DNA of 64,000 bases, taken from Loripinus fragilis. Its lineage: Eukaryota; Mollusca; Bivalvia; Lucinida; Lucinidae. A program made the translations under genes and the position numbers. Positions 23,468-36,171 of this stretch are shown piece by piece (position 1 is the stretch's first letter; each line of letters begins with the position of its first letter). The notes beneath the pieces were generated by a model, which worked only from the letters and a program-made list of their open reading frames with translations, made no database searches and was not told the origin of the DNA. The stretch is taken from NCBI GenBank assembly GCA_964019695.1, contig OZ026520.1, positions 92,942,913-93,006,912 on the forward strand. Direction: 5' to 3'.

Positions 23468-26204
23468 ATTTGCTTGTTTCCATACGTCAGGGAAGACATT
23501 AGAAAAACATTAGAAATGAGATAAAATCATAGAAAAAATAATGAGGGTGTATTTACAAAACTACCCACATCTCAGCTTCCATTTATTACAAACTTCAAAA
23601 TCTGGTACCTAATCAAACCCTACATAATTGTGTTTTATTCTATAATTTGGTAGGCAATATCTAATTTAAAAAGGCATGCATGTTAGTTGAAATATTAGAC
23701 AGGAAAGCAAAACTTGCAAAAAATAAAGGTGTGCACCTACAAAATTTCTATTATCTCAGCTGCTTATTGCCCTAGAGTACTAAACTTGGCACAAACTTTA
23801 TGCTAAGACACAGTCTACTTAACCAAGGAGCTAATATGCAAATGATCCAATTCTAGTATTTATGAATATTCACGAAACATGAGAAATTAGAGAAAATCAA
23901 AGTAGGGGGTGTATCTAGAAATTTTCTTATGTTTCAGTAGCTAACTGCCCTAGAGAATTAAAGTCGGTACCAAACACATGCTAAGATACTACCCTTTTAC
24001 CTAATGATATGATATGTAAAATTATCTTATTATAATATTAGTGAATATTAATGAAAACATTAGGAAAAGAGAGAAAATTGTGGAAAAAATAATGAGTATG
24101 TACCTACAAAACGACTCATTTCTCAACTACCATTTATCATAAACTTCAAAACTTGGTACCTAATCAAAGCTATTGTAATTTTCATTTACTCTGTCATTTG
24201 ATATGCTAGTTATCTGATTTAAAATATTCATGTATGCTAATGAAAAAATAAGAAATATTTGAAGTCAATCTAATGATAGTGTACTTACAGATCACTAAGA
24301 TCTCAATTGCTAATTATATTATACTACTAAACTTGAATTATATAAAACCTGGTATGTCTTAGAATTTATCTGGTACCAATTTGGTAGTATAGAACACCTA
24401 GCAGCTTTGATATAGCTAATTTTGTTAGCACACCCCTTATACTTTTCTACGTTTTTCCCTCTTTTTTCCAATGTCTTTATTTAACATTCATCAATATGCA
24501 AATTAGATAACTTGCATACCGGAACATTAACTAAAGGTGCCATGTCGTAGCATTTATATTGTACCCAGTCCGGTTGTTACGGATAATAAGCAGCTGATAT
24601 ATTGGTACTCTTGTAGGTACAGCCCATTTTTTCTGCAATTTTATCTCATTTCTATTGTTTATATTAATACTTATGATCATACAAATTAGAACACTTGCAT
24701 ATTTGACCAATGAGTTAAAGCAGTTTAAGCTTTAATTTGGTACCCCGTATATTATTCAAGGATGAGATACTGCTAAGATATGAATATTTTGTTGGTACTT
24801 CCCAGTTCTTAGCATTATGAGCTGCCATGGAAAATATGCATTTTTACATAGCCCAAACAGGTTTTTTATAACTTTTTTTTTCATTTGCTGTTCCACTTAA
24901 CAATTTGACATACATGAGAAATTATCCTAAGGGTGCAAGGTCTGATTACCAACCACCTCACTTCGCCCCCCTGGGCTTATAGTTTTTCCGTGATTTCCCC
25001 CTTTTTATAGATTTCATAAGTAGTCTAGGATAAGTAGCAGCTAAGATATGAGTAAATTTGTAGGCACACCCCATTCTTGAATCCGTTGTGAGTTGCCAAG
25101 GTAAACATGCATATTCTCATAGCCTAAACATGTTTATATTTGGACAACTTTGTTTCGCATTATAGTTGTCATAATTAACAAATTGGCATCCATAAAAATT
25201 TGTCCAAGGGTGCAAGATTATCTAAGTTGGCCACCAGACTATTTGTCAAGGAACTCTTTAGGTATAGTTTTTAAGAATTTAATAACCAATAAAATTACAG
25301 ATGTTTAACCTTGACCCCTTTTGGATTTTGGAAGATGGATTAAGGCAAGTTAAAAAATGCTATCATTCTTACTACAAAAATTAAATTGCTAAATGGAAAA
25401 AAAACACGACATAACATAAGTTCTTCAATGGGTATGCAAGATTGCATTATTTTTCCTCATATATTTCGAACATCATAGTATCGAGTTATCTCCCCATTTT
25501 ACACTATGACGCTACACTTTTTCAAAGTCTCAGCACCTGGATATAGAAAGTAGAGATGGTGAGCTTTAACTTGAGACCATTCTCATGCTATCGAATGATT
25601 GGTGTATTTTACTTCTCATTTAAGGCTTAACTTAGAAAAACACGCCAAATTTGGCGGATTGCTCACAAAGAGGTTGGCATCTTTAAAGCGACATAACTTG
25701 CTGCGTATAAATAGTAGGAATCAACCGTTTATATATTTGCAAAGCTAAGTCATATTGAATTTTGATGATTAAAAATATTTGACAGAATATTGAATATCCA
25801 GCTGAGGAATCAATGTGAAAAAGTTTATTTTAACGATTTTGGAGGGTCGAATTACGTAACGTGACGTAATTAACGCCAAAACAACTTCAATAATTTTTAA
25901 AAAATTATGAGTCTCCTTAAAATTAATTCTACTTTTGAAAAATATCAACTTTTGGATTTTGATAAGAATGAAAACATGTCGTTTTTATCGTTTAAATGAC
26001 TGTCTGGTAACTTTCTGACATGCATGGTATAGAGTTATCCGCCCATTTTACACTATGACGCTACATTTTTTCGAAGTGTCAACAGGCGGAATTTGAAACT
26101 AGTGATGATAAGCTTAAAATTGAGGCCATTTTTATCCTTTCTAATGATGGGTGTATTTTTCTCCTTAATTAGGGCCTATTTGAATCGCATACACCAGACT
26201 ATAT

Positions 26205-26285
26205 ATGTCGACCATGCTTCGCAGGCGACTCAAAAATGTCCCTATATGTCGACCATGATTCGCAGGCGACTCAAAAATCCAGATG
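26205..26285. repeat. Tandem duplication of about 41 bp
   Basis: TATATGTCGACCATG followed by TTCGCAGGCGACTCAAAAAT occurs twice back to back, directly outside the end of the foldback element. Confidence 0.85.
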
Positions 26286-26689
26286 AAAAACGCATCATGC
26301 AACTTTGAGCCTCCATCTACATTCATACTTCCTGTACCGAGCAGTGAAGACTCTGCTGAGTCAGTGCAGACTTGCTGGATCCTTCGCTACTCGCTGATGC
26401 GATAAGCAATACAATCTCATGCGCTTGCCAATGAAGCAAACACGAGGCGTGTTATGCACGTGCGAACCAGACATGGGCTCGCTGTCTATCACAGCTATTC
26501 GGGACAGAATTCACTGTTTAAAGCATATCGCACTTACAAGTAAGTTCTGTTGGCTATCTTATTTCTGTTGTTCATGAGGTATTTAAGGTTGCGAAAAACT
26601 CAAAATTCATTAAAGGCATTTGAAATGTAAATATAAGATATTCGATACATAAATCCTTTTCATTCTAGATACCTTCAAACATGCACTTT

Positions 26690-26785
26690 TGCAAATAGTG
26701 AAGACCCAGATGAAATGCCGCATAATGCACTATTTGCATAGCATAATGCGGCATTTCATCTGGGTCTGCACTATTTGCATAGACA
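26690..26785. repeat. Palindromic hairpin repeat
   Basis: GCAAATAGTGAAGACCCAGA and the complement, with inner arms ATGAAATGCCGCATAATGC; clearest copy of the family also seen at 1545. Confidence 0.75.
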
Positions 26786-27510
26786 AAAACAGATCTTCAT
26801 TGACAGTTCTACTAATACATAATTTTAAATAAATTTTGACCGGTACTTGTAACCCCTTAAAATACAAAATGGGCTATTCCTTACATATTATATCAATATG
26901 TGTGGAATAGTCCATCAGAATGAAAAAGGGTAAGAACCAAATATCAGCTGATTGTTCAATGTAAACAAAACAAAATTTAATAATGTTAATTGGCTAAAGC
27001 TAAATATTAGCAAAGTCTTACCTTTAAAACCGATTGTGTTCCCTTTGAAATCAGCTGATACTCTCTTCAAAGCATTACTTAAAAGTGCATGTCATGGAAT
27101 CCTTGTCCTTCCCCCACCATGCATACTCTAAGAGTGGATATACGCAATCGGTAGCGGGTTGTTCTATTTTGAATTGAATATGCAAATTTTTATTTTTTTA
27201 TATAGAATGGTTCCTATTTTGAACATGCGTGAGGTCATGTTTATAAGAAAGAAAGTAAATACCAGTCTGGCACGATTCCATATAGTATGAACTGACTCGC
27301 GCAGACTTGCTGGAATAACTCATGCTTACCAGTATATTTGCGCAGTCCGATCAATTTTCCTCGGGCGCTCGAGGGCTGATCCTCTCAAAGTACATCGAAA
27401 ACCCAGATCAGCCGGCGATTTTTGCTGCGCCTGTTGTTTTAAGTTTTTTAGGTTTTCTTTCATATATACTATACAGACTTTTAATCATAAACAAAAGACT
27501 GTTGGGTTAT
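26786..27510. other. Intergenic, nothing recognised
   Basis: Low-complexity, A/T-rich; only short unsupported frames. Confidence 0.4.
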
Positions 27511-27720
27511 CTCTTTGCCTAATGGGTATTTTGCATGCTTTTTTGCCGTCTGCTGATTTTTTTTTTTAAAATCGGAATAAACTTTTCGAAAAAAAATATT
27601 TCAGGAACACCACCAGAGTGTCAAAGAGTTTGGATCCAGATCAGGCCCGACGTTTTGTCGGGCCTGATCTGGGTCCTGACAGTTTGCAAAAGTTATCAGC
27701 AGACGACACTAGTAGGCAAA
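27511..27720. mobile_element. Family C MITE
   Basis: Inverted arms with GTCTGCTGATTTTTTT and ATCAGCAGACGAC, inner palindrome TCAGGCCCGACGTTTTGTCGG. Related to 16815-17040. Confidence 0.7.
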
Positions 27721-27906
27721 AGAGTGCATTTTCACATTTCAATGGCAGACGGATCTTTTTCAGGAAAAGGATCGGTATCGTTCCAATGAGAAAACCTTTT
27801 CATAGTCTGTTTTGAATCAATCATATGATCATTGTTATTTTGTTAAACAGCTTAGTCACGTTTTCTGGTTGTTAAATAATTCTACTGAAAATCGCGTACC
27901 TATCTA

Positions 27907-28130
27907 CTGTCGTGCAAACCAAGAGTGACAGTGACGTATTACTTAATTTACAATTGCTAAGTAAAGAAAAAACGTGTGCACTTCACTTGAGCTAACACGA
28001 ATCGATAGATCACCTGTGTATTAATCCTATCCCGAGGACAGGATTAATACACAAGTGATCTATCGATTATGTCCCTGATAACTTTGCAAACAAAACATGA
28101 AGTCACTGTCACTCTTGTCTGGCAGGACAA
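27907..28130. mobile_element. Family J MITE
   Basis: 224 bp, CTGTCGTGCAAACC to GGCAGGACA; TA on the left, right end eroded. Confidence 0.75.
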
Positions 28131-28261
28131 AACATCTGCATTTTGTCCTTGTTTATGCTTGCTTTAAAGACTCTGGCGAGGCAGAGCGGAATGACAGGCA
28201 TACGCGATAAAGTCCTAGCTCATTCAGTCTGTAGGTTCGATCACAGTCTGGTCATAAAAGC

Positions 28262-28560
28262 AAGTGAGTATGCAGATCAGGAAATACCACAATCGCAACC
28301 TGCGGACAAAACCTCTGCACCATGAGGCAGAGCCACAATCAGTCAAACTTGACTCTCTCAGCTTTATAGAACACTAAAAGTCACCATACATCATGACAAT
28401 TAAAGTAAAGCAATCAGCTCTCTCTTCCCCATCAAGAAGATTTCAAAACTAGAAGGACATAAAGTAATGAATAACAAAACAAGTACCAAACACAGAACCC
28501 CCACAAACAATGGGAGCAACAATAAATCAACAACAATAGAGCCACCGCCTTAGAAAAGAC
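28262..28560. repeat. Family D repeat
   Basis: Same core as 1310-1520, extending further (ACCCCCACAAACAATGGG), ending at the CACCGCCTTAGAAAAGAC motif. Confidence 0.6.
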
Positions 28561-28618
28561 AGCAGCCTGAGCCACCGGGCGTGCTTAGATGCATTTCACT
28601 GGTACCAAACCTTCGCAT

Positions 28619-28726
<108 letters not shown>

Positions 28727-28864
28727 TCTTGTGTTTTTGTCACTGTCCTGGGTCGTATGAGTTACTTGATTGTATTGATTCCTGATCTTTGCCATTCTCC
28801 TTGCTTAAAATTCCTTTTAATCCTTTAGCGCATCTAAAATGTTGTCTTCTGAAGTCAACTATTA

Positions 28865-29090
28865 CTGTCGAGCCAACCAAGAGTGACAGTGACGTAATAT
28901 TTTGTTTACAATTGTTAAGTAAAATATTAACTTATACACCCCACTTGAGCTAACGCGAATCAATAGATCACGTGTGCATTAATCCTATCCTGTGGATAGG
29001 ATTAATACACAAGTGCTCTATCAATTCAAAGTCCCTGATAACTTTGTAAACAAAACCTGACGTAACTGTCACTCTTGGCTGGCAGGACAG
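28865..29090. mobile_element. Family J MITE with TA target duplication
   Basis: 226 bp, CTGTCGAGCCAACCAAGAGT to GGCTGGCAGGACAG, TA at 28863-28864 and 29091-29092. Confidence 0.85.
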
Positions 29091-29439
29091 TACCTATAGG
29101 TTTGCTAACAGTAGTGAATAATATAAGTATAGAGGCAAACTGTGTGTACCCTGTTCAAGCTGTTCCTGATCCTGCAGTCTTCTGTGGCTGCACTGTTTGA
29201 CGAAGAGATTTTTTTAGAATATTAAGCAGGCGACGAGGCAGACGACTTTTGCCATAAAACTTTTTTTTTACAAAGTATGTGTCGGTTATGACGAAGGTTT
29301 CTCACCTTTAAGGATCTAGGCAGTCATTTTTGCGACTCAGGTGGGCAAACCTAGACACTTCCTGGTCATACTTACAAAAAATGAAGAAAAAAAACTTCTT
29401 CAAATAATAGACAACGGTCTAGATAAAGAAAATATATTG

Positions 29440-29580
29440 AGTGTAAAAATGTTAATTTTTCTTACCCGTATGCTGTAACATATGTTTTGTGTGCTCAAAA
29501 GAACTGTCTCACAGAGATGGTTCTTTGAGTACACACTGCATATGTTTTGTTTAAGAAGTAAGAAAATTAATTTTTAATCA
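29440..29580. mobile_element. Family N hairpin MITE
   Basis: Arms GTTAATTTTTCTTAC / GTAAGAAAATTAATTTTTAA and inner CTGTCTCACAGAGATGG palindrome; a related copy is at 56390-56520. Confidence 0.6.
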
Positions 29581-30250
29581 AGCACCCCTATCTAGAGGCC
29601 AGGGCCCGCTCAATTAATGTGTGAAAACCTTGATACCTGAGAAAGACCATGCATGGTCTTTTATGTTGCTTACAATAAAGTTGAAACACTATCCTTCAGT
29701 ATAATAGTAATTGGGCTGTTATCATCTATGCAAACACACACATGCAATTATAAAATATTATGCATACAGTGGCAAATATGCAATATGTTTAAACCAAATC
29801 TTCAAAGGGCTCGTATCGTCCTTGCAAGTCACACTAGCCCACTTATTGCGAATAGAACCGTTCACCCATCTCAATTTGTTCATGCCATACTGGTCTTGTA
29901 CTTATGAAAAGGGGCCGCTGGTATAAATTCCCAATTTGATCAGCACATTCATTTCAGATGCATATACATGTAGATTCTGATCCTTCAGAAACATTGGGTT
30001 TTAGCAGTAATCAGAATATCAGTGGGGCCAGTGCTAACGGAGTGAGAATTATTTCATTTTCAAGTGATTCAATAAAACCGAGTCTTTGTAGATGATTTTT
30101 TTATTTCTAAAGGATTTGTTTTCATTCTTTACGACCATGCTAAATCTGCATGATTTGTTTAATAATTTTGTGTTTTCTGGCCTGCTGATGCATGTTTCGG
30201 CACGTTTTACACTCCCCTCTTGAAAACTTGTTTTAAATACAAGAATTCAC

Positions 30251-30470
30251 GGGGTAAAGTCGGGCAACTTCGGACATCAGGTAAATCCGGACATACATTT
30301 GCAAACAGTGGACGGAAATCCAGATGAGACGGCTCCTTATGAGCCGTCTCATCAGGATTTACACTGTTTGCCTAGTTAATTTATTTTTTATTCCAATAGT
30401 CAAAATATGAAACAAACAAGGTCGCTGTCCGAATTTAGCCGACCGTCCGAATTTACCCGACTTTACCCGT
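30251..30470. mobile_element. MITE with a second hairpin nested inside
   Basis: Ends GGGTAAAGTCGGGCAACTTC / GAATTTACCCGACTTTACCC. Inside at 30301-30372 is a separate palindrome, GCAAACAGTGG... with centre GGCTCCTTATGAGCC, of the type that stands alone elsewhere. Confidence 0.75.
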
Positions 30471-31710
30471 ATAAACTAAACGGGGCAGTACTGTACTCGG
30501 AAGATAAGTTGAAAGTGTCACTAAAACTTCAGCACAGTGATATACCATCTTACCACTGCGCTAACGACAAACTTGAATGACAAATAGTCCGGAATCCAAG
30601 ATCCTAATTTTTTATTTACCCTACATGATCTTGGCCAGAAAGTTTGATGCTTGTTTTGGGGAAGGTATATGTTAGTAGTATACAGGCCAGGTAGGTTTTA
30701 AAAAATAAGGCCGGCAAAAGACCCGCAACAGTGTGTTAATAACGTTACCTCTCATTTTCTTAAAAACAAAAATATGTAATTATATCAGTTTAAGTAGCAG
30801 TTGAAATGTTTAAGTGAACAAAGCAGTTATGTAATTTGTAAGAACATGTTATTTTCTACACATATTGATGTCTGTAAAGTTGTTTGGGTCAATTATAATG
30901 TCAATTACGTTACATTATCAAATATACCCTTAAAATACATGATATATTGTTAAATAGTTTCAGTTGACAAACTTATTAACATGTATTTTGGTTTATGATA
31001 CATGTATTTAAAAGACCATTTACTGATCATTTCAAAACAGCAAACAGATATGTACTATCACAAATACTTTGTCAGATATAAGATATTCAATTAGATTACC
31101 ACTGATAAAACTTTATATAAGTTAAAAACCTTTAAATTTCAAATTTAAGCATGTCATTCTTTCTGTTAATTTTTAAACGCCTTATTGTAAAAAGTGTTTG
31201 GTATCACTCGACTTCAGAATAATGCTTAACAGCATTTTTGGTGTAAATATAATTTTGTTGTTCGATTTCCAATAGGTCACGTATAGTTACAAAGTTAAAG
31301 ACACACAAATATTGCTTAATTTCATAAACTATACATCATTGTGTAGTTTTATTTCATTAAAAAGGGAAGCTGTGTTTGATAGGCATGCAATAACCATTTT
31401 TTCCAAACGAAAACAATTCAGTTCTAATTAAGAGGCTATGTTTATATGGATGTATATTTTCTTAAAGAAATATATAGCATGATCAATTATTTGTTTCAAT
31501 TGTTTTTAGTATACATCTGAGCCTGAAAACCTAAAGCAGATTTAGATGTTTGCTTTTTTTTTCTTCGAATTGAAAACAAATCTAATAATATTATCAGCTA
31601 TTCAAAAGCAACCAAAGCTTTATGTCAAATCAGTCCACACTTGATCTCATTATACAGAAATAGTAAATAACAGATTTGTCCTTATTAAATTAGGTTCATA
31701 TAGATCAAAT
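30471..31710. other. Intergenic, nothing recognised
   Basis: Very AT-rich. 30530-30580 has a GTTAGCGCAGTGG-like word on the minus strand that may be a SINE A-box remnant. Confidence 0.4.
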
Positions 31711-31713
31711 ATG

Positions 31714-31930
31714 AGCCGTGACATGAGATTTCCAACAATGTGGTATGTGCGACCAGCAAGGCCTCAGATCAGCCTGCGCATACGCGCAGTCTGATCAGAG
31801 CCTTTGCTAGTCGCTTGAATATTCTATGACTGTTAAGCTACTGACTGAAGCTTAAAAGGAAACTGCACAGACTCGTCTGCGTCTATACTTGTCAAAAGGC
31901 CACATTGTTGGAAATCTCATGTCGTGGCTC
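31714..31930. mobile_element. Family G MITE copy 2
   Basis: GAGCCGTGACATGAGATTTC to its complement; ATAT on both flanks may be the target duplication. Confidence 0.8.
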
Positions 31931-31995
31931 ATATCTATGAATAACTCAAATGCTGTGTGGTGGAAACTGTATTGTTGTTTCCTGGCTGATTGATT

Positions 31996-32444
31996 CACAC
32001 TGGTAAATGTATACGTCGATTTGGTGGTATTTACGCGTATTGCCGGTACTTCATAGACCGGAAGTGGTAGATATTGGTGTTAATACTATGTAGAAAAACA
32101 TGCCATATGCCTAAAGGACTATAGAATTAGATCATTTTTTTAAAAGTATTCGGCATGCAGATGGCGATTTATGTAAGCATTTAGGAATAGATTCCAGTAC
32201 CGATCATCCAGAATAGATATTCAGATCGGTACTCGAATCTATTCCTAAATGATTACATAAATCGCCATCTGCATGCCGAATACTTTTTTTTTTTTTTTTT
32301 AAAAATGATCTAATTCTATAGTCCTTTAGGCATATGGCATGTTTTTCTGCATAGTATTAACGCCAATATCTACCACTTCCGGTCTTTAAGGTACCGGCAA
32401 TACGCGTAAATACCACCAAATCGACGTATACATTTACCAGTGTG
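31996..32444. mobile_element. 449-bp foldback element with 5-bp target duplication
   Basis: Arms of about 210 bp, nearly perfect complements, ends CACACTGGTAAATG / CATTTACCAGTGTG, flanked by TGATT at 31991-31995 and 32445-32449. Short central loop near 32215. Confidence 0.88.
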
Positions 32445-32449
32445 TGATT

Positions 32450-32640
32450 GTTGGAGTTTTGTGTCGGGCCATTGTTTTCTATTTTGGGTCTTGATGGCCT
32501 TTCTAGTCAGCAATCATCTTGCTGAAGAAGATGGCTGGTTGCTTTATTTAATTGCGTTGTGGCTATCTGTGTCCCTTCCTCATGGTGCCGTGAGTCGGTC
32601 TGCAGTCTGTGAGCGTGATATATATGGTCATATTCTCTTG
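32450..32640. repeat. Inverted family D fragment
   Basis: Contains CTGTGTCCCTTCCTCATGG and TCTGCAGTCTGTGA, matching family D on the minus strand. Confidence 0.45.
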
Positions 32641-33054
32641 TAGAAAGAATACGTTTGCTGGCAATCCAGATAGCTCCAAACCTATAATATTTGAGGTAAA
32701 ATGTTGTAAACATTGCATTAAATATATGGCAATATATGTGTCTGTAATTATTTATTCTTTAAAGGGAGTGGCTTATGCTAAAGCAATGTAAACCCTAAAA
32801 GTGAACGGGTTATCTAAAAATAAAACATTCCTGTTAAAATAAGGGGTGGTGGGAATCATTCATAAGGGTGGGTTTTACATGGAAAGGCAGGGATCACGAA
32901 TGGTGCGTTAATATCCAAGGAATCTGTTCAGTTGTTATTTACAATACCATTTTACATTTATAATACTTCAACAGACAATATAAGTTTGGGCCAAATAATG
33001 ACCAGGTGGCATTCAAATTACTGTGAAATAGATTTTAAAATGTTTAAAAGGTAC

Positions 33055-33275
33055 TTCTTTTGTGGATCTTTTATGTTTTTGTTCTGTCTTGTGTTTGCTA
33101 TGTCTTTGTGCGCGTCTGTTTATATGTGCTTTGTGGTCACCTGCTGGGAAAGGGCTGACCTCTTGGCTCTCGTTTGTGGTGTCTGCTGTGTGTTTGTCAC
33201 TTTCCCAATGGTATCCTGGGTCAGGTGTGGTACTTGATTGTATCGATTCCTGATCTTTGCACCCTTACTTACTTT
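33055..33275. repeat. Inverted family E fragment
   Basis: Ends in GGTACTTGATTGTATCGATT, the complement of the family E start. Confidence 0.65.
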
Positions 33276-33523
33276 TAGAATGTTTCAGGATTGTTAGAGT
33301 AAAAAGTGCAGTCATAAGTTCTTACTTAGTTTTAGCAATTAGTGCTAAAATAGCCATTGTTAATTTCTGACATATTACCATTGTAGTAGGCGAGTCATTA
33401 GAACCCATTTTGAACAGATTATTGCAGGAGTCCTGTAAAACATTAAATAATAGATGAGTTGTAAAAACATCAGGATACAGAGACAAAAGGTATACGCTAA
33501 GATATCAACTGTTCAACCAAAAC

Positions 33524-33694
<171 letters not shown>

Positions 33695-33881
33695 AAGCAC
33701 AGTAAAGAAGGAACTCTACTGAGTATCATAACTATCACCAACAATAGACTTACGTGACTTACATTTTGCTTTGAAAAAAAAACATTTCTTTATTTCCAAT
33801 TGCACAATATGTAAGTATGATATAGCATATCATTTGTTGAATAGCATATTATTCGTTGAATATGTTATCTAAAAGTAGGCA

Positions 33882-34060
33882 GTGCAGTGGTTCAGGGTTA
33901 CAGTGCTTGTCTCGAGATGGAGGGGTTGCGGGTTTGAGCCTCGCCTGCATCACTGTGTTGTGTCCTTGAGCGAGACACATTAATCCGTGCTTAGTACTGG
34001 TTCACCCTTGTCCCGACATAACTGAAATTTTAGACTGGGACATAAAGAATCAAATCAAAG
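33882..34060 (+). mobile_element. tRNA-headed SINE
   Basis: Head with A-box-like GTGGTTCAGGGTTACAGTG and B-box-like GCGGGTTTGAGCCTCGC, then a body containing GTCCTTGAGCGAGACAC and a tail with ATCAAATCAAAG. Different body from the SINE at 8010-8310. Confidence 0.65.
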
Positions 34061-35930
34061 AAACAAACTTTTTAAAAGTATTCTTTGACAGTAGCATAAG
34101 TATGAATTTTGTTTCTATTAGATGAACTGTCAATATATTCCATACATATAGTATCATTTAACAAGTTAGCACTTTTCTGGCACAAACTGGCAGTTTTCAT
34201 GAGTACTTATTGTTAGTTTAAAAACCTAATAGTGTTCTACTGAATAAAAAATATCCAAGCAGATTCTATCACATATGCTGATACGCTCTATAGCCAAAAA
34301 CAAATGTCTGCAAATAATTTCGGGACATTCTGGCATATATGATCAATCAAGTCCTATGCTAGAAAAAAATTAGCTCAATGTTCCGATTATTTAAGTCTTA
34401 TCGTTTAGAAATGCCTAAAATACTAATCATACAGGAGAGCTTTTCCAACTATTTAATAGACATGTATCTGTTTCAAATTTATTGAAATTGAAATTTATAA
34501 TAAATGCAGCCCTGTTTCATCGCTTTGCAAAAGTGTAGAACCAGGCAAAACAATAGTAAAGTGGTATGTTTATCAACGCAAATATTTAAAGGCTTGTAGA
34601 ATGAGTAATGGGTCCTATTACTATGTTTATTCGTGCTTTTTATTTATTTTATCTGAATTGAGCTGCTAACAGTGAAGCGAAATGCCGTGTAGATGGCATT
34701 TAATGCATAAAAAGAACCAAATACATAGTAGTGACAGAGATAAAAAAAAATCATTTAATCTTTTTTGAAACATAATTTGATTATGAAAAATAAATGATAA
34801 GTATCAAAAATCCAATTTAAACGACTCCGACAACATTTCAATGGCATTTTTTGTGCTTTAAGTTCAAGCTTTCCCTTTAAAGCAACCATGCTTTTGTTGC
34901 AAACATGCTTTTGTTGAAGTTCAATCCCATTCATATGATATGTTTAAAAGACAATACTCACAATATATGTAATTTTGAGCACTTGGATGTTAGTCAATTT
35001 CATTTTCACCCACTAGCTGTTTTAACTCATATAGTCCGAACATTGTACAAAAATAATATTTTCAAAAAAGTAACGTAGGCGTATATAACAGAAATACCGG
35101 GTGCCTAAACGATTTATTATCGGTTCCCCTATTTTTTAATGGTAACGTATTTGACTTGGCTGTTGCCTGGTAATGCGACGACTATTTATAAAGACCTAGC
35201 ATGCATTAGATTTTGTCATATATGATGTCGTTAACAAAATCTTAATGCACAAAACACCCCCCCCCCCCAAAAAAGGGTCTTTTGGCAGCCCATGGTCAAA
35301 TAAACAATAGCAATATACTTTAAAGTAAGCATCATATATAACATATATATCAGTTATCATTAGCATAGATTATTAAGACCAAGACTAGCGGCAGTTCAGC
35401 TGCCCCCCAAATTTGGTGTAAAGTTGCAGTTTTGTTTTTCATAAGGAGTTTAAAACTGACACGGCGTAAAATGGTGTAACAATCATCAGTGTTTATATCG
35501 ACACGTTTACCTGGTGCAGTGGTACTTCGATTTTTGCGTAGGTACAAGTGTTAATTTCTCGCTTCATGGCTGTATTGTTCTTTGAATACTTTAGTCTAAT
35601 ACTGGGGGAATATTCATACAATATCAATCTTCCGGGTTCTCTCGATGGGACGGGCTCAAGAATGTTTTTATTATGAGGTGAATTGCTTAATAATTCACAA
35701 GCTGTAAACACCCTATTTTTGCGATGTAAAGGCTGGTCATAGTTCGTGTTTCTGTGTTTTGTTTTGAACGCCGAAGCCATATATGAAGCAACACGAACAT
35801 GCACACTGGTGTAGGCCTACTCGCATTTGCATTTACTTCGATCCGGCTTATTTGGCATGTGTCAACTCGCCAGACTTTTGCGACAAGGCAGGCATCACTT
35901 GAGCTTATAGAGACTATGAATACAGTAAAA
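34061..35930. other. Intergenic, nothing recognised
   Basis: AT-rich sequence with a poly-C run near 35257. Short frames at 35350-35960 lack supporting features. Confidence 0.4.
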
Positions 35931-36117
35931 CCTGTGTAAAACGGCCACTCAAAAGTAGACAAACAAAGAATTTCATGACAAAGTGTAGCTTTAATGAAGA
36001 TCTAAAGTATTGCAGAATGATCTGGGAGCATTCTGCAATATTTTTTACCTTCATCAAGCGATAATTGGTCTTAAAAACCAAAGTTCGGTCTTCTTGAGAG
36101 TGGCCGTTTTACACATT
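35931..36117. mobile_element. Palindromic MITE
   Basis: Ends GTGTAAAACGGCCACTC / GAGTGGCCGTTTTACAC, centre with TATTGCAGAATGATC and complement. Confidence 0.75.
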
Positions 36118-36171
36118 TTTTTCTGAATATGGAATATATCATTTAAAGTAAATAAATAATAAACGTGCTGA

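Larger units (their letters stand above)
21409..23503 (-). mobile_element. 5'-truncated non-LTR retrotransposon (LINE)
   Basis: About 2.1 kb on the minus strand within the 190-bp repeats, flanked by AAAACATTAG at 21399-21408 and 23504-23513 (target duplication). It ends in a short CTAAA-type tail at 21409. It holds only the reverse transcriptase and C-terminal part; the endonuclease and any first ORF are missing, as usual for 5'-truncated insertions. Confidence 0.9.
18880..26201. mobile_element. 7.3-kb foldback-like element with tandem-repeat arms
   Basis: Ends TAGTCTGGTGTATG / CATACACCAGACTA, flanked by TAT on each side. The outer 600-700 bp are complementary across the element: compare the CGCCTGTTGACACTTCG block near 18987 with CGAAGTGTCAACAGGCG near 26077. 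That block also has a second degenerate copy near 25490. The inner arms consist of degenerate units of about 190 bp with recurring ATTCATGAATATTAATGAAAA and TTGGTACCAAAT words, forward up to about 24400 and inverted after it. No transposase seen. Long inverted repeats made of tandem units recall FB/Galileo-type foldback elements (inference). Confidence 0.7.

Noticed and set aside
33882..33955. Possible tRNA gene
   Set aside because: A- and B-box words only; continues into a SINE body.
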